A stretch of 64,000 nucleotides of DNA from Posidonia oceanica. Its lineage: Eukaryota > Streptophyta > Magnoliopsida > Alismatales > Posidoniaceae. Positions 17,779 through 29,500 of the stretch are shown here, one piece after another. Where the stretch lies: contig JAZBRS010000035.1 in the NCBI GenBank assembly GCA_037176725.1, forward strand, positions 43,162,001-43,226,000, written 5' to 3'. The position numbers were made by a program, and so were the translations under genes. How positions within the stretch are numbered: the stretch's first letter is position 1; every line of letters begins with the position of its first letter. Below the pieces are notes generated by a model. The model was not told the origin of the DNA. It saw only the letters and a list, made by a program, of their open reading frames with translations, and made no database searches.

Positions 17779-18770
17779 GATATTCCTAAACTATCATCAA
17801 TCAATCACTCGTGCTAGGCTGATATCCGAAACTATCTCAGGCTGATATTCCTAAACTATCTTCTGGTCGATCCATGGTCGGCCCGCAGTTGTGTTATACG
17901 GCTGACATCCAGTAACTGTCCCTCGTAATTGCACTTTTCCAGTTGATAGGTCTGTAAACTATCCACCGGTTGACAGGACCGTAAACTGTCGCTCTAGTTG
18001 ATAGGTCTGTAAACTATCGCGTGCAATTACGTTATACGGTTGACATCCAGTAACTGTCCCTTGCAATTGCGGTTTCCAGTTGATAGGACTGTAAACTATC
18101 CTCCAGTTGATAGGTTTGTAAACTATCCACCGGTTGACAGGACCGTAAACTGTCGTTAGGCTGATACTCCTAAACTATCACCAGCAATTGCATTATACGG
18201 CTGATATCCAGTAACTATCCCCCATCATTGCGCGTTTCCAGTTGATAGGTCTGTAAACTATCCGCCGGTTGACAGGACCGTAAACTGTCGCTCCAGTTGA
18301 TAAGTCTGTAAACTATCCGCCAGTTGGTAGGACTGTAAACTACCACGCGCAATCATGTTATACGGCTGACATCCAGTAACTGTCCCTCGCAATGCCGTTT
18401 CCAGTTGATAGGACTGTAAACTATCCTCCAGTTGATAGGTCTGTAAACTATCCGCCGGTTGACAGGACCGTAAACTGTCGCTCCAGATGATAGACTGTAA
18501 ACTATCCGGCATTGCGTTATACGGCTGATATCCAGTAACTATCCCTCATGGTTTGTGGTTTCCAGTTGATAGGTCTGTAAACTATCCGCCAGTTGATAGG
18601 TCTGTAAACTATCCACCAGTTGATAGGACTGTAAACTATCCCACAACCATGTTATACGGCTGATATCCAGTAACTATCACTCACAACTGCCTCCGGTTGA
18701 CAGGACCGTAAACTGTCACTCCCGGTTGATAGGACCGTAAACTATCTGGACGATAAGCCCATCACCTTAT
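17779..18770 (+). repeat. Array of about 30 covarying stem-loops
   Basis: Each unit has a short left arm, a 7-9 nt loop usually ending GTAAA or GTAAC, and a complementary right arm. Examples: GATAG 17945-17949 with CTATC 17959-17963; GACAG 17972-17976 with CTGTC 17986-17990; GGTAG 18326-18330 with CTACC 18340-18344. In all 30 units I counted, a T or C at arm position 3 is matched by A or G on the other side. Adjacent units are mostly 27 bp apart. A higher-order unit marked by TTATACGG recurs at 17894, 18032, 18193, 18358, 18517 and 18652. The minus-strand frame 18258-18512 is a by-product of the 27-bp period. Confidence 0.92.
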
Positions 18771-19234
18771 CATTTTTTTTCTCCTTTTCGGCGCGGCCTT
18801 GTCCCAGGAAGACGAAGTCACGCACCCCCTTCCTGCGATAGGAGAGTTGGCCTCTCTCCCCTCGCACCCTTCTTTCCTGCTAGCTTGCTCCCCGGGCGGG
18901 GACCAGCTGCACCCTGCTTTCCTTTGCTTTGTCGCACAAGTCTGGCCTCCCTGCCAGATATTCGCGCCACATCGCACCTTTTTATCATTTTTCCTGCATC
19001 ATCTCTGCACTTTCTTAGATAGCACTGCATATTACTCCAGTATCACTTGCACAGCATCAGCATTTTCTTCTAGCTGCACTAACTTTTATACTAACTCTTG
19101 CATTGCACTCGCATCAGCATGCATACACACAGCACAGCATCCATCTGCACTGGCATCTTGCATTGCGGCAATGGGCTACGATCTTCGGTGCATCCGTCGA
19201 ATAAGTAGCTCACGCCCATAGCAACCCGCTGCTC
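18771..19234 (+). other. E1 3' region between stem-loop array and PPT
   Basis: No gene or clear repeat. Contains GC-rich sequence with CTCCCCGGGCGG, then GCATC/GCACT-rich sequence. The frames 18799-19221 and 18762-18977 show no domain. Confidence 0.5.
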
Positions 19235-19333
19235 CTGCCGGTCAGATGGGGTGTCTTGTCAACCCTGAGCAGCGGCTGCGCTCCGCTTGCCCTCGCTCAG
19301 GGAGGGGCATCTGTTGACACCCCATCTTGGCAG
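19235..19333 (+). repeat. Large inverted repeat that brackets the PPT and the start of the 3' LTR
   Basis: AGATGGGGTGTC at 19244-19255 pairs perfectly with GACACCCCATCT at 19316-19327, the LTR start. CTGCC 19235-19239 pairs with GGCAG 19329-19333. Inside, CCTGAGC 19264-19270 pairs with GCTCAGG 19295-19301 and AGCGG 19271-19275 with CCGCT 19283-19287. The PPT falls in the unpaired stretch 19302-19312. Confidence 0.8.
19300..19311 (+). promoter_or_regulatory. Polypurine tract (PPT) of E1
   Basis: GGGAGGGGCATC directly precedes TGTTGACACC, the LTR start. It is the primer for plus-strand synthesis. Confidence 0.85.
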
Positions 19334-22300
19334 GCCCGGACCCTTGGAGCCCTCCCGGTGATTGCTGGTTCAAACCCCAACCAAACCCTAACCCTAACCC
19401 TCCTCTTTACCCTTCAAAATCAGCCTATCTTGGCCCAAACCTTTACCCCCCTTCCCAACCTCAAAACCTAACCAAAAACCATAGGAAAATCCACCACTAT
19501 CCACCCAACAAACCTACCCAAGAACTTAGAAATTTCCAAACCTAACCCATTCCCAAAAACCCTAGAAAACCTAGGTGAAACTACCCTTTTTCTACACCTT
19601 GAAACCCCTCCAAAACCTCCTTAGAATCAAACCAAAACTTCAGAACCAAGACTTCAAACCCTAGACTACCCACTCACCAATTCTCACCCCATTCCAAGAC
19701 CATTAAGACCTTCTTTCACCCAAATTATCCTTTTCTCTCTTCGGGATTATCATTTTCTCTCTCCTCTCTCTCTCCTGATTATCATCTCTCTTTTCATCCC
19801 TTTCTTATCCTTTTTCTGGTCTGGCTGTGGGCCCCCTCTGTGCTTCTATCCTTCCTCTATCTTATCCCTATTTTTACTTTATTTTTAACACTTTTTCTGA
19901 ATTTTAAAAAATCGTTTTCCTCCAACCTATCCCTTTTCCTCTTATCTCCCTCTTTTTTCCATTTCTTTCCTCCTTCTCTTTTCCTTTTCTCCCTTTTGCA
20001 AAAATCCACAAAAACCCATAAAAATCTGTAAAACCTCAAAACATAAAATAAACAAATCAGAACCCTAAGAAAAACAATTAAAAAACATTAAACAAGCAAT
20101 TAAAAACTTAAACTTAACTAAATCAAGCTAAAAAGAAAACCAAACATGCAAACTAAAAAATGCAAAACAAATCAAAAGAAAACACTGAAAAATCAAGGAA
20201 AAAACTAAAATGAGATCTAAACCCAGCAAAAGTAAAAACCCCACTAAAAGAATTAAAAAACAAACCCTAAAAAGAAGAATTAAAAATCAAACACTAAAAC
20301 AAGTAATTAAAGAAGGCAAAAGACTTAACCTAATAAACATAAGAAAAACAAGTTAAAAACTTAATTAAAAAAGAAAATAAAAACACATCTGAAAGACTTA
20401 AAAACATCCTATCAAACCAGAAAAATCCAACTAAAAACTTCAAGAAAAATCAACAAATAAAAATTAAAACATAACTTAAAAGACTTAAGAAGGAAAAAAC
20501 CCTAAGAAGACTAAAACTTAAAAACCTAAAACCAACCCTGATTAATACGAAATTAAATCCTAAAAAATCTTAATCAATATCCGAAGTGTCCCACAAAGGA
20601 AACATAATTTTAAAATAATTTAAAAAAGGGTTTAACAAACACTTAATCAAGAGAAAACTAATTAAAACCCTAATTAAGCCCAAAACACATTAATCAACTC
20701 AAAATGACCATTAAAAATTCTAATTAAAATCCTAATCTATAGCACAACCCTTCTAATATTTTTATTTATTTTTAGTTCCTTTTTTACTAATTTTATTTCC
20801 CCATCCTACCCTCTCTTTCTTTCTTATTTCCCTTCTTTCTTTCTTTCTTTTCCTTACTGGGCCCGTCAGCCCGTTTCTTCTTTTTCTTTATTTCTTTTTC
20901 TTCTCGGCCCGCAGCACAGTCCGGCCCTTCTCCACCCTTCTTCTTCCCCACCTCCTTCAGCTGATTTCTTCACCATTTTCTCCCACGAACAGCCAGCTGC
21001 AGTATTCCCTCCTCCGGTTTGAATTCAAGCTTCAATCCTTTCAATCTACAGCAGCCCACCGCTCTCCTTCCTCTCTGCGGCTTTTCCGGAGCCGGTCGCC
21101 CCGTCCCCTCCGCTGCAGTAACCGCCGGCCGAGTTTGAATTCTCAGCTCGCGCCCAGCAGCAGCAGCTCCTCATTCATAAGCCTCCCGTCCTCCCTTCAA
21201 TCCAGAGTGTCAGACAGAGCCGGAGTGAGAGCAATCCAGAGCGAACCAGAGAGTGGAGAGCCATCAGACCAGAATTCCGGCAATTTCCTCCACCTGTGCG
21301 CCCCTCCTCCTTCTCCTCTTCACCTCCCAATTTCCAGAGAGAAGAGAGCAGTGAGAGTAGAGCTTGAGAGAGCCTTGGCATCTCGGAGAGAGACCTGGAT
21401 CCCAGAGCAATCCCCACCTGAAGCCTTCCTCTTTCTCCCCAGAAATCTTCAGAAAAACTTCCTTCACCTTTTCCGGTAAACCAAGCCCCGTCCAAGCCTT
21501 CATCCTTCTCCCAATTCCTCCCCCAACTTCACCCAACAGCCAGCCTTCATCCCCCTATTTCCCATTGCCTTTTCACCACCTAAACTACTCTGAAACACCT
21601 CCTAACCCCACCTGAAGCCACCTTCAAACCCAACACAACCCACCAGACAATTCCCCTCACCACAATCCACAGAATCCTTCCAAACTACACCCAGCTACCC
21701 ACCGAACCCCCACCTTTCCAGAGCCCCGACCTTCAGCCCTCTCTCCCACCACCGGCAGAGAACTCCACAACAAACACCTTGCTTCGCTCCAGACCAGAAA
21801 TCAACCCAGCCTCCTAACTTCCTCCACACCTTCCAGAAACCTTCTCCGAGCATCCAGAACGACTCCTCAGACCTCCAGCAATCTCCCGGAAGGCTCCATC
21901 CGAGCCGACGAGCAGCAGACACCCCCCCGGCCTCCGACTGTCACCTGTGAACCCAAATCGACCGAATCTCCACCTGAGCTGCGAAGCTTGCGTCCGGTCG
22001 ATCAGGAAGCTCCGGAGGAACATTCTGAAGCCACTCCATCCCTCGCGAGCAGCCGACAGCACCTGCAGCGACTGGACGAACGCCGCCGGCCACTTCTGGA
22101 ACCACTGACGTCGGGAGGACATCTCAGACGCGGACTCAGGTACATTTTGCTTCCCTTAGCTTCCTCTTCCTTCCCTCTTGCTTCTCCAGCCTATAGATTA
22201 GGATTTCCGGTCTTCCTGCTCCGTCCCCGACTCACCGGTCAGTTCTCCTTCTCCAGCGCCGGCTGCTCTTCCCCCGGACACTCCGATCAACAGAACGCCG

Positions 22301-24999
22301 CTCCGACTCGCTCCGGAGCTCTAGACGATCGCCGCCAGCATCCTCCGTCAAGCAGCGCCTCACCAGCTCCCCCTTGTCGGCGGTCACGAGTACTGCCGGC
22401 GTTCTGCTATAGTGCTCGTCGACCGCCGACTAGCACTGTTCCTTTATTTTCTTGTTTATAAAGTTTTAGATGTAAATATTGCATGTTTAGCTTAAGTTTT
22501 TCAATTATTGCATTCCAGTCCTTCTGTCATTTAGTTTGCTTAGTTTTAAATTAAATACTATGCCAAATTGCTGTTTTTATTTCCATTTTTCAGTATTTGC
22601 TTTTCAGTCCTTCTACTGTGCGTTTCAGTTATAATATTTTGTAGTTTAGCCCCTCTGCTTTTGATTATTGCATATAGGTCCTACAGTAGATCAGTTCATT
22701 TAATTGCATTCATTTTACCATACTGCATTGCATTCTAGGTCCCTACATGTTTCTGATTTTGCATATAGGTCCATGCACTGTAGGAACTTAGCTTTTATTT
22801 TCTTATTTTGCATATTGCATTGCATTTCTTTTCCTCTGATTTTGCATATTTGCACCTAGGTCCATTTTAAATGGACAGTGGCTATTATGCATGTATTTTG
22901 GCTTATTGTATTGCATTTCTGACCCTGTTTTTTCCAAAAATCACACACCAGTCCTCAGTCTGTGTTTTCAGAGCATGTTTTCCATATAAAATTGCATATT
23001 TGACCCCTGCATGATTTAAAAATCACACATAGGTCCTTGCATCTTTCAAAAACCATGTAAAAAGACCATTTTGCCCCTAACTTGCATCCTAGCTCCTATG
23101 CTTACCAAATTGCATGCAGACCCTCCACCAGTATTCTCAGACTCCCCAGAACCCTGTTTTCTGGAAAATTTGCATTTTAGACCCCAGTTTTTCCAAAATT
23201 GCATTCTGACCTCTTTCTGCTTTCAAAACCTCTTTTAAAGCATACCCTCTTTTCAAAACAGCTTTCTGAGCCTAGTTTTTTGCAAAATGGACCCCTGTCC
23301 TCTCCTGTTTTTGAAATCCTTTCCTGTGGACCCCTGTTTTCTGGAAAATTTGCATTTTTAGCCCCTTTCTTTTTCAAAATGCTTTCTGAAATCTTGGCTT
23401 TTCCCAGTTTCTTCTCTTTGCTTTTTCTTGCTTTTGCACGCATCCTGCATCCATCTAGTCTTGCATTTTAGCATCTTCTTGCACACACTAAGCACCTTTA
23501 GCTCCCTTTCACTTGGGAGGACCTTTTGCACATCCCTAGGACCTCTTGAACACCTAGATCTGTTCTTCTCCCCTGTTCTGGCCCTTCTGCCTTGAAGCCG
23601 TGATATCTTCCAATCCGGCCGTTGGATCTTCTCAAGTAAGCTGCCCAGGCGACCGCAGCGAAGCGCCCTTCAGCATGGATCAGACAGATTTCAGATCAGG
23701 CTCCCGGATTTCCAGGTATGTCCCCCTGAACCCCTGCATTGCATTTGCATGCCATTTGCATAAGTTTTCCTCGTTTTGGCTTTCTATCTCTTTGAGCATG
23801 TAGAATAGGGCCTCCCCTTTCTACTTCTATCTCCAAATCCTCGTTTCGCGTATCCCTGTGTGTTTTGTGTTGAGTTTTCCTTGGATTTGCCACTTAATGT
23901 GACCTTCTTCCCCCTTTTCCACGATCCGATCGCATCGCGAGCTTTGGGCAGCGTGCGAGACACACCGTGGAACGGTTTAGCGGGAAACAGTCGCAAAGAG
24001 GTGGTAATCCCTCCGTTTGCACACTCTCCCCTCCGTAGGTCTTCACACCTACTCTGAGCGGTCCTAAACGACGTCTGTTCTTACACACACGTTGTTTTGC
24101 CTCCCCTTTGGCCTCTTCTGATCTTTTCTGCATTCTTGCATTCGCATGGCTTTTCTGAGGTTTTTGCTTCGCTGTTTTGGTACCGTTTCGCGTGCCTGCT
24201 CTCGCTTTTGCACCGTTTTGCGTGCCTCTTTGCTTTCTTGTCTCGTTTTGCATGCTGCCTTGCTTTCCTGCCTGTTTTGCGTGTCGGTTTTGTTCTTTTG
24301 CTCCGTTCCACGTGCCTTTCCTGTTTCTCGCCTTGTTTTGCGTGTTTTACGCCGTTTTCCCTTGCATGTCGATTGCATTGCATGGTTTTCTCGCTGTTTC
24401 GCTTTTTCACCTGCATTTGCATATAGGGCTGTGATGCTTATGGTCTGGAGTTCTCACGAGCTAGGTTTCGCCTAATTCGGAACACGGACAGCGTAGCTGA
24501 GCACTTAGAAAGCACGCTTACTTCCTTGCTTTGTTTCTTCCCACTTAGAGCACACCTTGAGCATTCATTTAGGCATTCATAGGCACATAGGCATTCAATC
24601 CTGCATTTCCCTGCGTATGCGAGCGTAAGCCTAGAAAGACCGATTCTCGGGCGTGTCGGGGGTGCCTAACACCTTCCCCGCGCGTAACAGGAGTCCTTGC
24701 CCTGTCTTCTGGCCCGTAATGACCGTACTGCCCTTATCCTAGGCTAGAGTCATCTCATTTGCATTTGCTTGCATTTGTTTTCCTTTGCATTGCTTTGCTT
24801 TGCATTTATTGCTTGGTTTGCGCATTAATTCACGCATTACCCCGGTTTTCCTCGTCTTCCGTTAATAGACTTGGTGGCGACTCTGATTTGTCTTATCTTT
24901 CCTTTTTCTCCTCGATTTTAAGCGTTTTCGAGTTGAGCCTCTTCCTCGGATCCAATCGCCGCTAAATCAGCGAGCCTGATTCCGATCGGGATCGCTACA
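19312..24999 (+). repeat. E1 3' LTR, complete, 5688 bp
   Basis: Starts TGTTGACACCCC and ends GCTACA, with the TG...CA ends of LTRs. Parts in order: CTAAACCC-rich sequence (19377-19700); pyrimidine-rich; A-rich with many TTAAAAAC phrases (about 20030-20720); GC-rich (about 20860-22440); T-rich with TTGCAT and AGGTCC (about 22465-23520); TTTTGCGTGCC phrases (about 24095-24420); conserved block (24608-24710); PBS-like half site near 24875. Three AACCCT units at 19377-19400 are too few and too degenerate for a telomere remnant. Open frames within have no recognisable domains. Confidence 0.95.
22465..23520 (+). repeat. Degenerate TTGCAT / AGGTCC repeats in the LTR
   Basis: Loose repeats of about 50-75 bp combining GCATATAGGTCC, TTTTGCATATTGCAT and A-runs. 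The same style occurs at 940-1980, in the E4 LTR at about 49430-50620 and, inverted, in the solo LTR at about 56500-57440. Spacing is irregular, so this is old, degraded repetition. Confidence 0.5.
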
Positions 25000-26525
25000 C
25001 CTGTCACCAAGGCTGTGGATTATCAGATCACATGCAGACATATAACTATTGATTGATAAGGAAGTAGACTCCGAAGCTAGTGACGCAGTTTAATTATGTT
25101 CAGTAGTTAGCATTCAACATGCAGAGACTTTAGTATATTCAAACAAAGCAAGGGGGATTCCGCCTGCACAGGGAAGGACTGGCAGGAGCTCTGGATCAGC
25201 ATAGCTCGGAGGAGGTCAACCTGTACTTGGTAGGAGTACTATCTCAGTGTTGAGGCAAGTTTTGTAGAGCGGGATGATAGCAGAAAAGGAATGATTGGTG
25301 ATGTATGTGTATGCATGATTTATGCTTGATATGCTTTGCCCTCAGCATACGGAGTGCTTTAGCACTTGCTGTAGAGGAAGAGAGTGGTTCCTAACTCACT
25401 GGACTCTACTTGGACTCCTAACTTGTTGGTGGCACTCCGGAAAGAGTGTCGGTGTTATTTGGGTGGTGGTGTAGTGAGAACAGGCTCCATGCCAAACTCT
25501 CAAGGACCTACACCTACTCTCTTCACTTTCCCTGTTTGCTCCCACATAGGTGTGCAGGATTCCCCCTATCCCTGGCTTGGGGATGATGGGCACCTGGTTT
25601 GAAGCTAGGGAGCTGCTACTGGACAATGGTTACTAGGCCCCATAGGATTTGTGGATTCTACAGGCTTGAACTTTGATTTCTCTCTAAGGCTAGAGGATCG
25701 GCATCACGCTGCTTGCCCTTACTTCTAGGGCTGACTTTTGTCTCCCATTATTTTTCTTTTCTCTTTTTTTTGTTTTCTCTTTTTTTTTGTCTTTTTTTTT
25801 TTTTTGGCTCGCAGGTTTCCTCTGTCCCTGACTTAGAGGTAATGGGTGCCTGGTTTTGAGATAGGGGGCTAGGCCTTGTAAGGCTTGGATTCACAAGTGT
25901 GAATTTTGAATCCTTTCCAAGGCAATTTGGAGGGATAGGGTTGTGCTGCACACCTCTATCTCTAGGGCCGACTTTTGTCTTCGCCTTCTATTCTTTTTCT
26001 TTTGTGCCCAGGCTCAGACATGTGTTCTTTTCTTGCTCATACTCTTGCCTATACCCTAGCACTTTTCCTCCCTCTAGAGGTATAAGTCCTAGGGGTTTGG
26101 GCATTTCGCCTGTACTCATTGAGTGGTAGCTCCCTCACTAGCTAGGACATCTAAGCAGTGTCAGGTGAGGTAGGGTAGACTCCTTCCAGAGCAGGTAAGC
26201 ACATCTGATTTTCATCACCGGGCTGATGGTAATGCATGATTGATTGATGATGATGATGATGATTTTTTTTGGATTTTGAAAGAGACATGCTTGGAAAAGG
26301 AGGAATGCATGGAGCTGTACAGTGGTGAAAATGCAAAAGATAGAACAAGAGGATGTATGAAGATGTACAAGGAGTGAGAATGCAAGAGATAGGGCAAAAA
26401 ATGTGTGCAGATGTACAAGTTGTGAGAATGCAAGAGATAGGACAAAAGATGTGTGTAGATGTACAAGGAGTGAGAATGCAAGAGATAGAACAGTAAGGGG
26501 GATCTGCAAAGTGGGTTGCCCCAAG
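25000..26525 (-). other. E2 3' noncoding region
   Basis: No gene. Inverted, it corresponds to E1 13590-15000: the CACTCCGTATGCTGAGGGC phrase and the A-rich tract (25742-25806, T-rich on plus) are shared. The break at 25000 falls just before where the E1 extra ORF would start. Confidence 0.7.
26317..26492 (-). repeat. 48-bp tandem repeat, about 4 copies (E2)
   Basis: On the plus strand GTGAGAATGCAAGAGATA starts at 26374, 26422 and 26470, a period of 48 bp, with an older copy upstream. It lies just after the integrase stop in E2 orientation, in the position of the E1 TCATCATCGTC duplication. Confidence 0.8.
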
Positions 26526-29500
26526 TCACTGATAGTACTTCTTGAGGTAGTACGAGTTGACCGAATCCGGCTGTTCAACCTGGTCCATGTCCTCAAGAAC
26601 TGTTGCACCACCCAAGAATGCTTGCTTAACCACCAAGGGGCTGTGCCAGTTGGGTCGGAATTTGCCTCGACCATCTGGTAAGTGAATGGCATGCAGAACA
26701 AGATCTCCTGGCTGGAAGCTTATAGGCTGAACTTTCTTTAGGTACGCTCTGGCCACCCGCTTATGGTAACAATGAGCGTTGTGCATAGCCTACAGCCTGT
26801 GCTCATCAATCAGATTCTGTTGGACGTAGCGGTCTTCGACCCATTCTGCCTCTTCTAGCTCAGCTTCTCATAGGATCCGTAGTGAGGGGATCTCCACTTC
26901 GACAGGCAGCACCGCCTCCATGCCGTACACCAGCGAGTACGGGGTGGCTCCTGTTGAGGTCCGGACTGATGTCCTGTACGCCCAAAGTGCGTACGGAAGC
27001 TTGTCATGCCAGTCCTTATGAGTTTCTACCATCTTCTTCATGATTTTGATAATGTTCTTGTTGGTAGACTCCACTGCTCCGTTCATCTATGGCCGATAGG
27101 GTGAGGACCTATGATGCTTGATGTTGAGGCTCTATAGGTATTCTTTGGTTCTCTTGGCAATGAAATTCGTGCCATTGTTAGAGATGATGGAGTGCGGGAC
27201 CCCATACCGGGCGACGATGTTGTTTCTGATAAACTTCTCTGTCGCCACGGCTATGACAGCTTTGTAAGAGGCATAGCTTCCACCCACTTAGTGAAGAGTC
27301 GATCGCCACCAGGATGAAGCGATGACCATTTGAAGCAGCAGGATGTATGGCGCCAATGACATCGATCCCCCAGGTGGAGAAAGGCCATGGCGATGACATG
27401 TTGTGTAGCTATTGTGGGGGAGCGCGAATGAAGTTACCATGTATCTGGTAGTTGTGGCATCTACACACAAACTGGCAGTAGTCTGCTTCCAAGGTTAACC
27501 AGAAATAGCCTTGGAGCATGATCTTCTTGGCCAGGAGGACGTCGTTCATATGCGGGCCGCAGGTCCTTGCATGTACTTGAAGCATCAGCGTGTCAGCCTC
27601 CGTCTTGTTCAGGCAGCGTAGGAGCATTTGGTTGTAGGATCTTCTGTATAACTTCCCTGCCCCTAACACATACTTCGACGCTAGACGTGCCAAAGTTCTC
27701 TTATCTGCTGCTGAGGTGTCGAGTGGGGGACTACCAGATTCCTGGAAAGCCTTGATGTCATGGTACCACGACTGTTCTCCTACTGGTTCTGCCTCCTCTA
27801 CACTCATGCAATGCGTAGGCTGTTTTATGCTGGTAACTGATACATCCACCGCACAGTCTTCAGGTATGCTGAGCCAGGACGCTAGGGTTGCCAATGCGTC
27901 TGCATATGCGTTCCTTGCTCTGTTCATGTACGTGAAGTGGATGCTCTCAAACTCTTCTATCAGCTTCAACAGGTGTTTGTGATATGGCACAAGCTTTGGA
28001 TCCTTTGTTCTCCAGTCGCCATTCACTTGAGAGATTACCAGCATGGCATCGCCATGCACATGCAGCTTCTGCGCCTTATGCTCGATGGTGACCTTCAATC
28101 CCAAGATGCACGCTTCATATTCTACTTCGTTGTTGGTGCATTTGAAAGTCAACTTCCTCGCAAAGGGAATCATCTGTCCTTGTGGCGTTGTCAGTACTAC
28201 GCCTACGCCTCGGCCCTTCTTTTTGACAGCACCATCAAAGTACAACTGCCACTGCTCTTGGTCCTCGGGGTCCTTCTTCTCAGAGTCCTCCATTGCAAAA
28301 AGGATGTCCTCGTCCGGGAACTGCGTCTGGAGAGGCTGGTACTCAAGCAGAGGAAAGTTAGCAAGATGATCTGCCATGGCTTGACCTTTCATGGACTTCT
28401 GCATGACGAAGGTGATGTCGTACTGAGACAACAACACTTGCCACTTGACACATCTGCCCACCATTGCTGGCTTCTGGAAGATGAATTTGATGGGGCCATG
28501 CCAGCATAAGAGCTGAACTAGGTACGCCATCATATAATGCCTTAGTTTCTATGCTGCCCAAACAAGAGATAAGCAGGTCTTCTCTATAGTGCTATACCTG
28601 GCTTCACATTCATTGAACTTCTTGCTCAGGTAATAAATGGCGCTCTCCTTTCTACCCGATTCATCATGTTGGCCCAAGATGGTGTCTATGGAATGCTACG
28701 TGGTAGAAAGGTAGAGAAGTAGAGGTCTCCCTCGCGTGGGAGGAATCAAAACAGGAGGCTTGATTAGTAGCTGCTTGATTTTGTCAAATGCAGCCTGGCA
28801 CTCCTCGCTCCAGCTGATCTGTGCATTCTTCTTTAGGAGCTTGAATAAGGGTTCGCAGATGGGCGTTAGCTGCACAATGAATCGACTGATATACTGTAAT
28901 CGCCCCAGCAGGCCTTGGACCTCCTTTTCAATTCTAGGGGGTGGCATCTCCACGATGGCTTTTACCTTGCTCGGGTCCACCTCAATCCCCCTCTGGCTGA
29001 CAATGTATCCTAGGAGTTTCTCGGATGACACCTCGGACACGCATTTGCTGGGGTTAAGCCGCAGTTTGTACTTCCTCAAGCTGTCAAAGAGCTTCCTCAG
29101 ACATGCGAGGTGATCTTCGGGCTCTTTGGTCTTGGCAATCATGTCGTCCACGTAAACCTCAACTTCTTGGTGCATGAGGTTGTGGAATAGTGCTGTCATC
29201 GCCCTCAGATAGGTTGCGCCAGCGTTCTTGAGCCCAAACGGCATAACTTGGTAGCAGAAGACTCCCCAGGGTGTGATGAATGAAGTCTTTTCCATGTCTT
29301 CTTCTGCCATTTTGATTTGGTTATAGTCAGAGAAGCTGTCCATAAAGGAGAGCATCTTGTGGCCTGCAGTATTGTCGACTAGTACGTCAATGTGGGGCAA
29401 TGGGAAATCGTCTTTGGTACTCGCCTTGTTCAGGTCCCTATAGTCGATGCACATGCGAACTCAGCCATCTTTCTTAGGCACTGGCACAACATTGGCAAGC

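Larger units (their letters stand above)
1..24999 (+). mobile_element. Element 1 (E1): Ty3/gypsy Tat-lineage LTR retrotransposon, 5' end cut by window
   Basis: Order seen: partial 5' LTR (1-3475), PBS (3477), leader, gag-protease, RT-RNase H-aRNH, integrase, extra ORF, 3' repeat region, PPT, 3' LTR (19312-24999). The two LTRs align with a constant offset of about 21525 bp and about 50 mismatches over 3.47 kb, mostly transitions. Assignment to the Tat/Ogre group rests on the second RNase H, the protease motif DNGSG, the very long LTRs and the extra ORF after integrase, all known for that lineage. The right flank 25000-25004 reads cctgt, which should be the target-site duplication; the left copy lies outside the window. 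The sequence at 25000 continues as the 3' noncoding part of an inverted relative (E2), so E1 is inserted in E2. Confidence 0.95.

Noticed and set aside
18258..18512. Minus-strand protein with repeats of SLQTYQLE type
   Set aside because: By-product of the 27-bp hairpin array; the stem covariation, not the codons, explains the pattern.
17779..18770. CRISPR array
   Set aside because: Units are contiguous and palindromic without unique spacers, and the context is a plant retrotransposon.
19377..19400. Telomere-like AACCCT repeats
   Set aside because: Only three units in a generally CTAAACCC-rich LTR start, and not the usual plant CCCTAAA form.
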